The notes below the pieces were generated by a model. It did not search any database and was not told the origin of the DNA. It was given only the letters and a program-made list of their open reading frames with translations. From NCBI RefSeq assembly GCF_003751445.1, contig NZ_RJUU01000003.1, positions 1,240,001-1,304,000 of the forward strand: a stretch of 64,000 nt of DNA. Reading direction: 5' to 3'. Shown in pieces: positions 48,821-56,321 of the stretch. Origin of the DNA: Streptomyces sp. 840.1. GTDB lineage: Bacteria; Actinomycetota; Actinomycetes; Streptomycetales; Streptomycetaceae. Every line of letters starts with the position of its first letter. Within the stretch, counting starts at the first letter, position 1. The translations under genes were made by a program, and so were the position numbers.

Positions 48821-49462
48821 TCAGCTCGGTGCGGAGGGGGCCGTCAGCCGCAGTCCGGCGGGCGGCGGGTGCGGCAGGGTGCGGGCACCGGAGTCGCCCA
48901 GCCCGTCGAGGGCCAGTTCCAGGTAGCGCCGCCACAGTTGCGGGGCCGTGTCCAGCAGGGGGGCGGCCGTCTGGTGGATGCCGCCGAGCAGCAGCATGAT
49001 GTCCGTCCCGGTGACATCCGCACGGACGGCGCCCTGTTCCTTCGCCCGGGTCGTGAGGTCCTCCACGACGTCGCCGAGGCGGCCGATCGCTGCCCGTACC
49101 TCGGCATGCTGGAGCGAGGGGCGTCCGATCACCTCGCAGAACGCCTGGTCGGAGGCGAGCGCGTCGACACCCGCGGTCATGAACTCCCGCAGGGCCGCTC
49201 CAGCGGCGTCGGCCTTCAGCAGGCGTGCCGCCAGACCGGTGAGTTCGTCGAGCAGTTGCAGCATGATCGCCGCGAGCAGGTCGTCCTTCGACGCGAAATG
49301 CCGGAACACGGTGCCCTTGGCGAGGCCGGCTCGCTGGGCGATCTCGCTCATCGACACATCGACCCCGCACTCGGCGAATGCCTCGGTAGCCGCGGTGAGC
49401 AGCAGCCGCCGGTTGCGAACCATGTCCGCTCGGGGACCGGGAGCGGGCGTCGTGTCAGTCAT
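48821..49462 (-). CDS. TetR-family transcriptional regulator
   Basis: This 213-residue regulator has the TetR helix-turn-helix (AECGVDVSMSEIAQRAGLAKG and VFRHFASKDDLL, residues about 30-65) and an all-helical C-terminal ligand domain. It is divergent from an SDR gene with two palindromes between them, so it most likely represses both. A ligand handled by the SDR would be the natural inducer. Confidence 0.87.
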   Translation of the reverse strand: MTDTTPAPGPRADMVRNRRLLLTAATEAFAECGVDVSMSEIAQRAGLAKGTVFRHFASKDDLLAAIMLQLLDELTGLAARLLKADAAGAALREFMTAGVDALASDQAFCEVIGRPSLQHAEVRAAIGRLGDVVEDLTTRAKEQGAVRADVTGTDIMLLLGGIHQTAAPLLDTAPQLWRRYLELALDGLGDSGARTLPHPPPAGLRLTAPSAPS

Positions 49463-49484
49463 GCTCCGAGCTTAACACCGAAGG

Positions 49485-49536
49485 TGACCAGTAGGTCATT
49501 TTCGATGCTAGGCTCGGCAACCTGACCGCTCGGTCA
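49485..49536. promoter_or_regulatory. Two TetR-type operators
   Basis: TGACCAGTAGGTCA (49485-49498) and the perfect palindrome TGACCGCTCGGTCA (49523-49536) lie between divergent tetR and SDR genes, 38 bases apart centre to centre. Confidence 0.72.
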
Positions 49537-49562
49537 CTTTAAATACAGCTTCAGGAGGAGAC

Positions 49563-50300
49563 ATGAGCATGACCCTCGACAGGAAGGTCGCCCTGGTCAC
49601 GGGCGCTTCCTCGGGCATAGGTCGGGCGACGGCGCTCGCCCTGTCCAAGGCGGGCGCCCGGGTGGCCGTCGGCGGGCGACGGGTCGACAGGCTGGCCTCC
49701 CTGGCAGCGGAAGCCCCCGGCGACGTACTCGTCCTGGAGCTGGACGTCACCGATCCCGGCTCCGTACAGGACGCCGTCACGGCGACGGTCGAGCGCTTCG
49801 GCGCACTCGACATCGTGGTGAACAACGCGGGCGTCATGCTCGGCGGAGCCATCCTGGGCGCGGACATCACGGAGTGGACGCGGATGGTGGAGACCAACCT
49901 GCTGGGATCCATGTACACGGTGCACTCGGCGCTCCCCCACCTTCTCGCGGCCAAGGGAGCGGTGGTGCAGATCTCCTCCACCGCGGGGCGCATCTCCTCG
50001 GCGGCGAGCGGAGCCTACGCGGCCACCAAGTTCGGCGTCACCGCCTTCTCCGAGGCACTGCGCCAAGAGGTCACGGAGCAGGGCGTACGGGTCGTCGTCA
50101 TCGAGCCCGGGTTCGTCTCGACCGAGCTGACCAGCCACATCACCGATCCGGTCATGCGGGCCGCGGCGAAGGACATGGCGCGGTCCATCCAGACCCTCGA
50201 CTCGGACGACATCGCCGCGGCCGTCCTCTACGCGGTCACCCAGCCGGCGCACGTCGCCGTCAACGAGATCCTCATCCGTCCCACCGACCAGACCCGCTGA
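49563..50300 (+). CDS. Classical SDR oxidoreductase regulated by TetR
   Basis: This 245-residue classical SDR has TGASSGIG, NNAGVM, the catalytic Ser in QISSTAG and YAATK (Tyr/Lys). It ends with a segment typical of clavaldehyde/serine-dehydrogenase-like SDRs (VNEILIRPTDQTR). AGGAGGAG lies just before the ATG. It is divergent from and probably repressed by the TetR at 48821, not by the ECF41-type system: no such promoter precedes it. An ECF41-type promoter starts 10 bases after its stop for the next gene. Confidence 0.88.
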   Translation: MSMTLDRKVALVTGASSGIGRATALALSKAGARVAVGGRRVDRLASLAAEAPGDVLVLELDVTDPGSVQDAVTATVERFGALDIVVNNAGVMLGGAILGADITEWTRMVETNLLGSMYTVHSALPHLLAAKGAVVQISSTAGRISSAASGAYAATKFGVTAFSEALRQEVTEQGVRVVVIEPGFVSTELTSHITDPVMRAAAKDMARSIQTLDSDDIAAAVLYAVTQPAHVAVNEILIRPTDQTR

Positions 50301-50309
50301 CGGCCCCCG

Positions 50310-50336
50310 TGTCACAGATCGACGGGGAACCCGGTC
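50310..50336 (+). promoter_or_regulatory. ECF41-type promoter for the AhpD-like gene
   Basis: Exact TGTCACA, 15 bases, CGGTC; the -10 end is 41 bases from the ATG at 50378. Confidence 0.8.
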
Positions 50337-50377
50337 AGTAGACCGTAACGAATTCCCCCCGGTGAAAAGGTTTCCTG

Positions 50378-50848
50378 ATGGACGCGCGTATCGACTACTT
50401 CGGCAACGCCCTCGCGGGCAAAGTCATGAAGCACCTGAACTCGGCCGGCGCGGCGGTGCACGCCGCCGTCCCGGCCGCCACACAGGAGTTGGTGAAGATC
50501 CGGGCCAGCCAGATCAACGGCTGTGGCTTCTGCACCGACATGCACACCAAGGACGCCGTCGCGGCGGGTGAGGACCAGCAGCGCCTGAACCTGGTGGCCG
50601 CCTGGCACGAGGCCACGGTCTTCACCGGCGCCGAGCGCGCGGCACTGGCCCTGACCGAGCAGGGCACGCGCCTCGCGGACGGCGCGGGCGGTGTCTCGGA
50701 CGAGGTCTGGGCGGATGCCTCGCGGTACTACGACGAGGACCAGCTCGCCGCGCTCATCTCGCTGATCGCGATCATCAACGCGTACAACCGCATCAACGTC
50801 ATCAACCGGCAGCCCGCCGGTGGCTACAAGCCCGGCATGTTCGGCTGA
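50378..50848 (+). CDS. Carboxymuconolactone decarboxylase/AhpD-like protein
   Basis: This 156-residue protein is of the CMD/AhpD family. The redox motif GCGFCTDMH (CxxC plus His, near residue 48) sits in the conserved helix KIRASQINGCGFC, followed by the family-typical ERAALALTEQGTRL segment. AhpD-like members are alkylhydroperoxidases. CMD-family genes are among the classical neighbours and targets of ECF41 sigma factors, and this one has an exact promoter copy. AAAAGG lies upstream of the ATG. A 16-bp hairpin follows. Confidence 0.88.
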   Translation: MDARIDYFGNALAGKVMKHLNSAGAAVHAAVPAATQELVKIRASQINGCGFCTDMHTKDAVAAGEDQQRLNLVAAWHEATVFTGAERAALALTEQGTRLADGAGGVSDEVWADASRYYDEDQLAALISLIAIINAYNRINVINRQPAGGYKPGMFG

Positions 50849-50886
50849 CGGGTTCTGTCACCGGGCCCGCCTGGGCCCATCTCCCG

Positions 50887-50922
50887 GGGCGGCCACCGGG
50901 GTACGGACCCCGGTGGCCGCCC
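50887..50922. terminator. Hairpin terminator after the AhpD-like gene
   Basis: The arm at 50887-50902 (core GCGGCCACCGGGGT) pairs perfectly with 50907-50922 across the loop ACGG, giving a 16-bp stem, 39 bases after the stop codon. Confidence 0.7.
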
Positions 50923-50980
50923 TTCACCATCGTCGACAACAGCCGGCGGGGTCACGGCCCGCCTGACGGAGGAGATCACC

Positions 50981-51721
50981 ATGAGAGTCGTCGTCGCAGG
51001 TGCCACGGGCCGGATCGGTTCCAAGGCCGTGGCCAGGCTCCGGGACCACGGGACGGAGGTCGTGCCCGTGTCCCGCGCGGACGGTGTGGACCTCGGCACC
51101 GGGCAGGGACTCGGCGAATCGTTGCGCGGTGCCACAGTGGTCGTGGACGTCACCGACGCCCCCTCCCGGGACGCCGACGTGGGACGGGAGTTCTTCGCCA
51201 CCGCGACGGGCAACCTCCTCGCAGCCGCCACCTCGGCGGGCGTCGAGCACTACGTAGCGCTTTCGGTCGTCGGTGCCGATCGGGTCATGGAGGGGTACTT
51301 CGGGGCCAAGGCGGAGCAGGAGGCCCTGGCGGTCCGGTCGGCCGTGCCGTACTCCCTCGTACGCGCCACCCCGTTCTTCGAGTCGGTGGCGGCCACCGCC
51401 GAGGACGGCACCCGGCCGGACGGTGTGTTCGTGCCGCCCCTGACCGTGCGGCCGGTGTCGCCGGACGACGTCGCCGCCGCCGTCGCCCATGTCGCCGTCG
51501 GCGTACCGCTGTTCGGTGTGCTGGAGGTAGCCGGCCCCGAAGAGCGACGGCTCGACGACTTCGTCACCGAGCTGCTGGCCGCCGACGGCCGGACCGACCC
51601 GGTCGTCGCCGATCCCGGTGTCCCGTTCTTCGGCGCACCGCTACGGGAGCGGACGCTGCTCCCCGGCCCTGGCGCCCATCTGGGCCACCGCACGTTCGCC
51701 GAGTGGCTCAAGCAACGCTGA
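50981..51721 (+). CDS. NmrA-like atypical SDR
   Basis: This 246-residue protein is paralogous to 23476-24222. The glycine motif is GATGRIGS (residues 7-14), VVDVTDAP and EHYVALSVVGADR follow, and it closes with PGPGAHLGHRTFAEWL. It binds NAD(P) and may reduce quinones or aldehydes. GGAGGAG precedes the ATG. No ECF41-type promoter of its own lies between it and the AhpD-like gene, so it may be transcribed by read-through past the hairpin or from an unrecognised promoter. Confidence 0.82.
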   Translation: MRVVVAGATGRIGSKAVARLRDHGTEVVPVSRADGVDLGTGQGLGESLRGATVVVDVTDAPSRDADVGREFFATATGNLLAAATSAGVEHYVALSVVGADRVMEGYFGAKAEQEALAVRSAVPYSLVRATPFFESVAATAEDGTRPDGVFVPPLTVRPVSPDDVAAAVAHVAVGVPLFGVLEVAGPEERRLDDFVTELLAADGRTDPVVADPGVPFFGAPLRERTLLPGPGAHLGHRTFAEWLKQR

Positions 51722-51835
51722 CCCCGTCCGGGCGATCGTGCGCCACGCCGGTCCGGAACGGGCCTGCTGTCCAGTGCGCCGGGTACACGAGTTCGCCGCG
51801 GAGTCCGGGACACCACTGCCGGCTCCGGGGCGCGC

Positions 51836-51883
51836 GGCGACGGCTCGGGTGACCAGCTGTTCCTCCAAGGACACGCCTCCGCC
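51836..51883 (+). pseudogene. Short relic of an AceE-like sequence
   Basis: The frame at these positions reads GDGSGDQLFLQGHASA, matching the AceE segment of 14926-17616 (GSGDQLFLQGHASPG) almost residue for residue. The two DNA stretches differ at several synonymous positions, so it is not a recent copy. The frame stops at 51910. The rest of the 252-base gap (51722-51973) shows nothing recognisable. Confidence 0.5.
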
Positions 51884-51973
51884 GGCCGGGGGAGGACACC
51901 CGTCCCGTAGGCCGGTCCCGATTCCCTGCGGGGAGCCGGGACCGGCCGCACATGGGTACGCGGGTGGCGTGGC

Positions 51974-52852
51974 TCAGGCCCGTGGGGGCCGGTTCCAGCC
52001 AAGGTGGAGGACGGTCACGTCGTCCGCCAGACCGCCGAAGGGCTCGGTGAGCAGTGCCGCACCGCGCACCAAGGCGTCGACGAAGTTCTGGTAGGGCAGG
52101 TGCGCGTACCGGGTCGCCAGGCGCAGCAGCCCCTGCTCGCCGAGCCGCCCGGAGACAGTCCGGCCCTCGTAGAGGCCGTCGGTGAACAGCACCACACTGT
52201 CCCGGTACCCGAGAGCGAAGTCGCTCTGCGACCAGCCCCCATGACCGGGGAAGAGCCCCAGCGCGATGCCCCCGGCCGGCTCTACCCACCCGATCTCCCC
52301 TTTGCGCCGGTGCAGCAGACCCGGGTGGCCGGCGCTGACCATCCGCACGGACCGCCCATGGGCCGGGAACTCCAGACAGACGAGAGTGGCATACGTCTCC
52401 TCGTCCGGCCGCTCGGCCACCAGCACCTTTTCCAGCAGGTGCAGCCGTTCCAGCTGGGTCTGTCCGCACAGGACCGCGGCCCGCCAGGACAGGCGCAAGT
52501 GGACGGCGAGGGCGGCCTCTGCCGCGCCGTGGCCGGAGACGTCCCCCATGATGACGTGCACGGTGGAGTCCTCGGTCTGCGTCACGTCGTAGAAGTCGCC
52601 GCTCAGCAGGGTATGCGGGCGGCAGGGTGCGTAGTGGAAGGCGGTGGCGAAGCCGTCGTGCCGCGGACCGAGGCCGGGCAGCAGGCCGCGTTCGAGCAGA
52701 GCACTGTCCCACGCTCTCTCCTGCTGCGCCAACAGCAGCATCGCGAGGTCGCGGTAGAGCGGGGACGCGGCTCGTGGACGGGCGGCCGGTTCGGTGCCGC
52801 CTCGGCGCGGCTCGCCGTCCGGCACGTCCGACGGCCGGAAAGGACTGATCAT
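51974..52852 (-). CDS. PP2C/SpoIIE-type serine phosphatase
   Basis: This 292-residue protein has an N-terminal helical part and a PP2C (SpoIIE/RsbU) phosphatase domain. LSGDFYDV and IMGDVSGHG carry the metal-binding Asp residues, FTDGLYEGR is present, and DDVTVLHLGW ends the fold. Such enzymes dephosphorylate anti-anti-sigma proteins in partner-switching systems. There is no PAS/GAF sensor in front, so it is either constitutive or controlled through its N-terminal helix. I placed the start at the ATG at 52852, which has a weak ribosome-binding site. No partner anti-sigma genes are in the window. Confidence 0.85.
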   Translation of the reverse strand: MISPFRPSDVPDGEPRRGGTEPAARPRAASPLYRDLAMLLLAQQERAWDSALLERGLLPGLGPRHDGFATAFHYAPCRPHTLLSGDFYDVTQTEDSTVHVIMGDVSGHGAAEAALAVHLRLSWRAAVLCGQTQLERLHLLEKVLVAERPDEETYATLVCLEFPAHGRSVRMVSAGHPGLLHRRKGEIGWVEPAGGIALGLFPGHGGWSQSDFALGYRDSVVLFTDGLYEGRTVSGRLGEQGLLRLATRYAHLPYQNFVDALVRGAALLTEPFGGLADDVTVLHLGWNRPPRA

Positions 52853-52961
52853 GTGCGGGCTTTCGTCGGGCGGATGGTGGTGCGGGGCGCGGTGGGCGCA
52901 CACGTACAAGACCGGCGCGGTACTGACGGCCGTCCCGGTCTCGTACGTGCGTGCGTGCGTG

Positions 52962-53804
52962 TCAGCGCACCGAGCGTGCGGCGTCCTCGATGACCTCGGT
53001 GACCTTCCCGGGGTGCGAGACGCTCACGGCGTGCGAGGAGCGGACCTCACTGGTGTGCGCGCCCGCCCGCACGGCCATGAACTCCTGAGCGGCGGGTGGG
53101 ATGTTGAGGTCCCGGGTGGCGATCAGATCCCAGGAGGGGATGGTCTTCCAGGCCGGCTCGGCCGCGCCCTCGGCCAAGGCCGCCTCGGTGACCGGTCTCT
53201 GCGTGACGGCCATGAGGTCCGTCTTGTCACGGGGCACGTCCGCGGCGAACTGGTGGCGGAACGTGTCGTCGCGTATGTACAGGTCGGTGCCGCGCGAGCC
53301 GTCGGGGTTGGTGACCGGCACGGGCCGCAGCGCCTCGCCGAGCGTGGAGCCGGGGAACCTGCCCGACAGGCCGACCGCGCTCTCGCCCCGCTCGGGGAGG
53401 AAGGCAGCGAGGTAGACCAGCGCCTTGACGTCGCTGTCGCCGGTGGCGGCGTTACTGATGACGGAGCCGCCGTAGGAGTGGCCGGCCAGTACGACGGGCC
53501 CGTCGATGCCGGCCAGTACGTCCTTCAGGTAGGCGCTGTCACCACTGAGGGAGCGCAGCGGGTTGGCGACGGCGACCACCGGATAGCCGTCGTGCCGCAG
53601 CCTGTCGATCACACCGTTCCAGCTCGTGGCATCGGCGAACGCACCGTGAACGAGCACGATGGTGGGTTTGGTCCGCTGCGCAGGGGCGCCCTTGTCGGCG
53701 GCGGCCGGGACGACGGTGCCGGCCAGCAACGCCGCTACGGTACCGGCACCGGTCAGGACGGTGAGCGCCGCACGGGATCGGCGGGTGAGGATGGTTCGGT
53801 TCAT
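52962..53804 (-). CDS. Secreted alpha/beta hydrolase
   Basis: This 280-residue hydrolase starts with a signal peptide (twin-Arg-containing MNRTILTRRSRAALTVLT, hydrophobic core to about residue 35, cleavage near AAADKG). The mature part is a close paralogue of 2575-3294: VHGAFADATSW, GHSYGGS (nucleophile Ser), SSHAVSVSHPGKV (His). It probably acts outside the cell on small esters or related compounds. An exact ECF41-type promoter lies 36 bases upstream. The cytoplasmic paralogue lacks that promoter. Confidence 0.85.
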   Translation of the reverse strand: MNRTILTRRSRAALTVLTGAGTVAALLAGTVVPAAADKGAPAQRTKPTIVLVHGAFADATSWNGVIDRLRHDGYPVVAVANPLRSLSGDSAYLKDVLAGIDGPVVLAGHSYGGSVISNAATGDSDVKALVYLAAFLPERGESAVGLSGRFPGSTLGEALRPVPVTNPDGSRGTDLYIRDDTFRHQFAADVPRDKTDLMAVTQRPVTEAALAEGAAEPAWKTIPSWDLIATRDLNIPPAAQEFMAVRAGAHTSEVRSSHAVSVSHPGKVTEVIEDAARSVR

Positions 53805-53840
53805 GTCGGATGCCCTTTCTGGCCTGTTTCTCGCCTGTAA

Positions 53841-53867
53841 GACCGGCGGTACCTCCGGGGTGTGACA
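53841..53867 (-). promoter_or_regulatory. ECF41-type promoter for the secreted hydrolase
   Basis: Exact TGTCACA, 15 bases, CGGTC on the minus strand; back-to-back with the 53876 promoter, the two -35 elements only 8 bases apart. Confidence 0.78.
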
Positions 53868-53875
53868 ACACGCCC

Positions 53876-53902
53876 TGTCACAGGACCGGTCGGCGCTCTG
53901 TC
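53876..53902 (+). promoter_or_regulatory. ECF41-type promoter (one mismatch) for the methyltransferase
   Basis: TGTCACA, 15 bases, CTGTC. The -10 element ends just 9 bases before the ATG at 53912, so a transcript from it would be leaderless. Confidence 0.58.
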
Positions 53903-53911
53903 TTGCTGAGC

Positions 53912-54712
53912 ATGCACCTCGTCACCGTGATCGCACCGAACGTCCGTCCCCGGCCGGACCCCTACACCGTCACAGCGGAGTTCTACGACATCCTCCAGGC
54001 CGACGAGGACGAGACGCTGGTTCGACGGCTCTACGGCCCCGCGGTCGCGCGGGCCCGGCAGGGTGTGCTGGACATCGGAGCCGGGACAGGACGGGTGACG
54101 CTGATGAGCCTGGCGGAATCCGGGGCCGATGTGCACGCGGTCGAGCCCTCGCGTGCCATGCGCACCGTGCTGACGGCCCGCCTCGCCGCACTGCCCGCCG
54201 CGCGCGACCGGGCGACGCTGTATCCGCACCCGCTGGACGAGGCTGCCCTGTACGAGGTGGCGGACGTCGCCGTCTGCCACAACACGGTCGCCTGCCTCTC
54301 GCCTGCCGCGCGGCGCGCGCTCTGGCCGTCGATCGGCGCCGCCCTCTCCCCCGGCGGCTCCCTCCTCCTCCACCTGCCGCCCGCCCGGCTTCCCGCACGT
54401 GATGTCGTGCGGATCTTTCCCGAGCGGCGGATCGGCCGGCACGAGTACGGCGGGCGCATGGTGATGTCAGCCGTCGGGGGCCGCATCCGAGCCCGTGCCC
54501 ACTACTGGGTCCGGGCGCAGGGCTGCATGCTGCAGGAACACACCGAGACCTTCTGGATGTGGCCCGCCTCGCGCTCCGCGCTCGTCCGGGATCTGGAACG
54601 CCACGGGTTCACCCCGTCGTCCGGACCCACCGACGCGGCTGTCCTCGCGATGACACTGCGGAGTGGCCTGACGGCCGGTGTCGGTGTCGGTGTCACGACC
54701 AGGGCCGGCTGA
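53912..54712 (+). CDS. SAM-dependent class I methyltransferase
   Basis: This 266-residue protein has the Rossmann-type methyltransferase motif VLDIGAGTGRVTL (near residue 55), the acidic loop AVEPSRAM after beta 2 and VAVCHNTVACLSP at motif III/IV. The C-terminal half is variable, as expected for small-molecule methyltransferases. Substrate unknown. No ribosome-binding site precedes the ATG, in keeping with a leaderless transcript from the adjacent promoter. A longer upstream frame exists but would overlap that promoter. Confidence 0.78.
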   Translation: MHLVTVIAPNVRPRPDPYTVTAEFYDILQADEDETLVRRLYGPAVARARQGVLDIGAGTGRVTLMSLAESGADVHAVEPSRAMRTVLTARLAALPAARDRATLYPHPLDEAALYEVADVAVCHNTVACLSPAARRALWPSIGAALSPGGSLLLHLPPARLPARDVVRIFPERRIGRHEYGGRMVMSAVGGRIRARAHYWVRAQGCMLQEHTETFWMWPASRSALVRDLERHGFTPSSGPTDAAVLAMTLRSGLTAGVGVGVTTRAG

Positions 54713-54717
54713 CGGTC
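54691..54717 (+). promoter_or_regulatory. ECF41-type promoter (TGTCACG variant) kept ahead of a pseudogene
   Basis: TGTCACG, 15 bases, CGGTC, overlapping the end of the methyltransferase gene; the -10 end is 79 bases from the decayed reductase start. Confidence 0.55.
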
Positions 54718-54796
54718 TGGTGCGTATCGGCGTCACACGGTTCAACCGGGCTGACCGGCCAGGACGGAGAACATCATCTCGCGTGCGGAAACGTTC

Positions 54797-55305
54797 GTGA
54801 TCGTCGGGGGCGGTCTCGCCGCCGGCCGGACCGCGGAGGAAGTTCGCCGCACCGCGCAAGGAGCACGGGGCCGATCTGCGCCCCCTCGCCCGGATCGAGC
54901 GCCTCACCGGAACGTCAACGCCTGGCACCCTCGGCTCGGCCGGCAGCTGCGCGTCGGGCACTGGGCCAACGCGCTGCACCAGCCGCGGACCGTCGCCCCG
55001 GGCATGCTCGGCCGGAAGGAGGCGTACGAGCGGCTGGCGTACTTCTGCACCGATCAGTACGACCTCGGGATGGAGTACCCCGGTCACACGGAACGGGCGG
55101 CTACGACCGTGTCGTCTTCCGCGGCTCGCTCGACGAGCGGCGGTTCATCGCCTTCTGCATGTCCGGGAACCGCGTCCTGGCGGGAATGAGCGTCCATACG
55201 TGGGACGTCGTCGATGCGGTCCGCGCCCTCGTCGAGTCGGGGGCCGGGACGGACGACTCAGCCCTGCGCGGTCCCGGCGTCCCTCTGGTGAGTCTTGTGG
55301 TCTGA
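54797..55305 (+). pseudogene. Decayed ferredoxin reductase (FAD/NAD-dependent)
   Basis: The start GTG at 54797 opens VIVGGGLAAGRTAEEVRR, a typical FAD-binding N-terminus of ferredoxin reductases. After about 30 residues the frame jumps to the C-terminal part of the same family (WANALHQPRTVAPGMLG, AYFCTDQYDLGMEYPGH); about 250 residues are missing. Near 55095 the frame shifts, and the rest (GGYDRVVFRGSLDERRFIAF, then VHTWDVVDAVRALVESG) continues in another frame to the TGA at 55305. Both lesions make it non-functional. Confidence 0.78.
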
Positions 55306-55316
55306 AGCCGGAACGC

Positions 55317-55343
55317 TGTCACAGTCCCTCCGGCTGCCCGGTC
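55317..55343 (+). promoter_or_regulatory. ECF41-type promoter for the coiled-coil/winged-helix operon
   Basis: Exact TGTCACA, 15 bases, CGGTC; the -10 end is 69 bases from the ATG at 55413. Confidence 0.77.
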
Positions 55344-55412
55344 AACCCGGTAGTGCGCTCGGGTGCCGACTCCCGGGCGCCGACCACGACTCGGGCCGAA
55401 GAAGGACGTCTG

Positions 55413-55691
55413 ATGACCCATGATCGCCACGAATCCTTCGACAGCGCCGCCTCCGCCGGTGTCTTGCTGGCAGCGGAGGCCGCCGTGCTGGAGGCGCGGG
55501 CGCAGGTGCTCCAGGATGCCATCGACACCCTCGACACGCGTATGCGGGAAGCCTCGGAGGAGTTGCGCCGGCTGCGGATGTCGCTTCCCCTACCGGGGTT
55601 GGACCGTGTGGGACGTCAGGACAGTGGCAGTCGTCGTGGTGAAGAGTATGCTTCCTTGCAGGATTTCCGAGAACAGGATGTCCGAGAATGA
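55413..55691 (+). CDS. Small coiled-coil protein of unknown function
   Basis: This 92-residue acidic protein is mostly one long predicted helix (residues about 15-62: AAEAAVLEARAQVLQDAIDT, then RMREASEELRRL) with heptad-like spacing, then a polar tail. I recognise no family. GAAGGA lies 7 bases before the ATG. It ends 9 bases before the next gene, whose N-terminus is also a coiled coil, so the two products may form a heteromer. The operon is read from an exact ECF41-type promoter. Confidence 0.68.
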   Translation: MTHDRHESFDSAASAGVLLAAEAAVLEARAQVLQDAIDTLDTRMREASEELRRLRMSLPLPGLDRVGRQDSGSRRGEEYASLQDFREQDVRE

Positions 55692-55700
55692 GAGGAAGAC

Positions 55701-56255
55701 ATGCCCCCGGCGACTCGCGCGGCGCACCACATCGAGACCACCGCTGAGAGCCTCCAGGAGTATCTGACCCGCCTGGAGATCCAGAAGGAAGCTCTGGAGA
55801 GGGAGCTGGCGGCGATCGTCGCCCACCTCGGTTCCGTACAGCGCGCGTTGAGCGCTCTCACGGATCTGATGACGGATTCGGCTGCCGTCGACGTGTTGAC
55901 CGGTGCGAGCGAAGACGCCGACACCGATGCGGCCACGACCACCCCACGGGCCGACGCTACGCAGAAGAGCAGGCCGACGACGCGGGGGCGGTCGGGGAAA
56001 CCGCAGGCGGCGAAGGAACCCGCTGTCCGTCCGCGGGCCGGGAAAGCGGGGAGCTACGGCAGGCTCACCGAACAGATCATGGACTACTTCGCCCGGGTCG
56101 CCGGCGACGACGTGCGCGCCCGTGATGTCGCGGCGGCGCTCGGACGCGACACGGACAGCGGCAGCGTCAACGCCGTCCGCAGCACCCTCGACCGGCTCGT
56201 CGGCGCGTCCCGCATCGAACGGACTGGTCGCGGCCTCTACCGCGCGAAGTCCTGA
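55701..56255 (+). CDS. Coiled-coil/winged-helix DNA-binding-like protein
   Basis: This 184-residue protein has an N-terminal coiled coil (about residues 10-60, LQEYLTRLEIQKEALERELA), a low-complexity basic linker (about 70-115, with an AT-hook-like RGRSGKP) and a C-terminal domain (about 118-184) that looks like a winged helix: LTEQIMDYFARVAG, ARDVAAALGRDT, VNAVRSTLDRLVGAS, RIERTGRGLYRA. I infer a DNA-binding regulator that oligomerises through its coiled coil, possibly with the product of 55413. GAGAGGAAG precedes the ATG. Not a family I can name. Confidence 0.68.
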   Translation: MPPATRAAHHIETTAESLQEYLTRLEIQKEALERELAAIVAHLGSVQRALSALTDLMTDSAAVDVLTGASEDADTDAATTTPRADATQKSRPTTRGRSGKPQAAKEPAVRPRAGKAGSYGRLTEQIMDYFARVAGDDVRARDVAAALGRDTDSGSVNAVRSTLDRLVGASRIERTGRGLYRAKS

Positions 56256-56321
56256 CCGGTGACAGAGTCGCGGGAGAGTGGAACACAACGTTATGCATGT
56301 GATCGCCACCCCGCGAAGCTG

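Noticed and set aside
54731..54757. CGTCACA at 54731
   Set aside because: At 15 bases the sequence is GACCG, the complement of the needed element; the site at 54691 is a better promoter for the same pseudogene.
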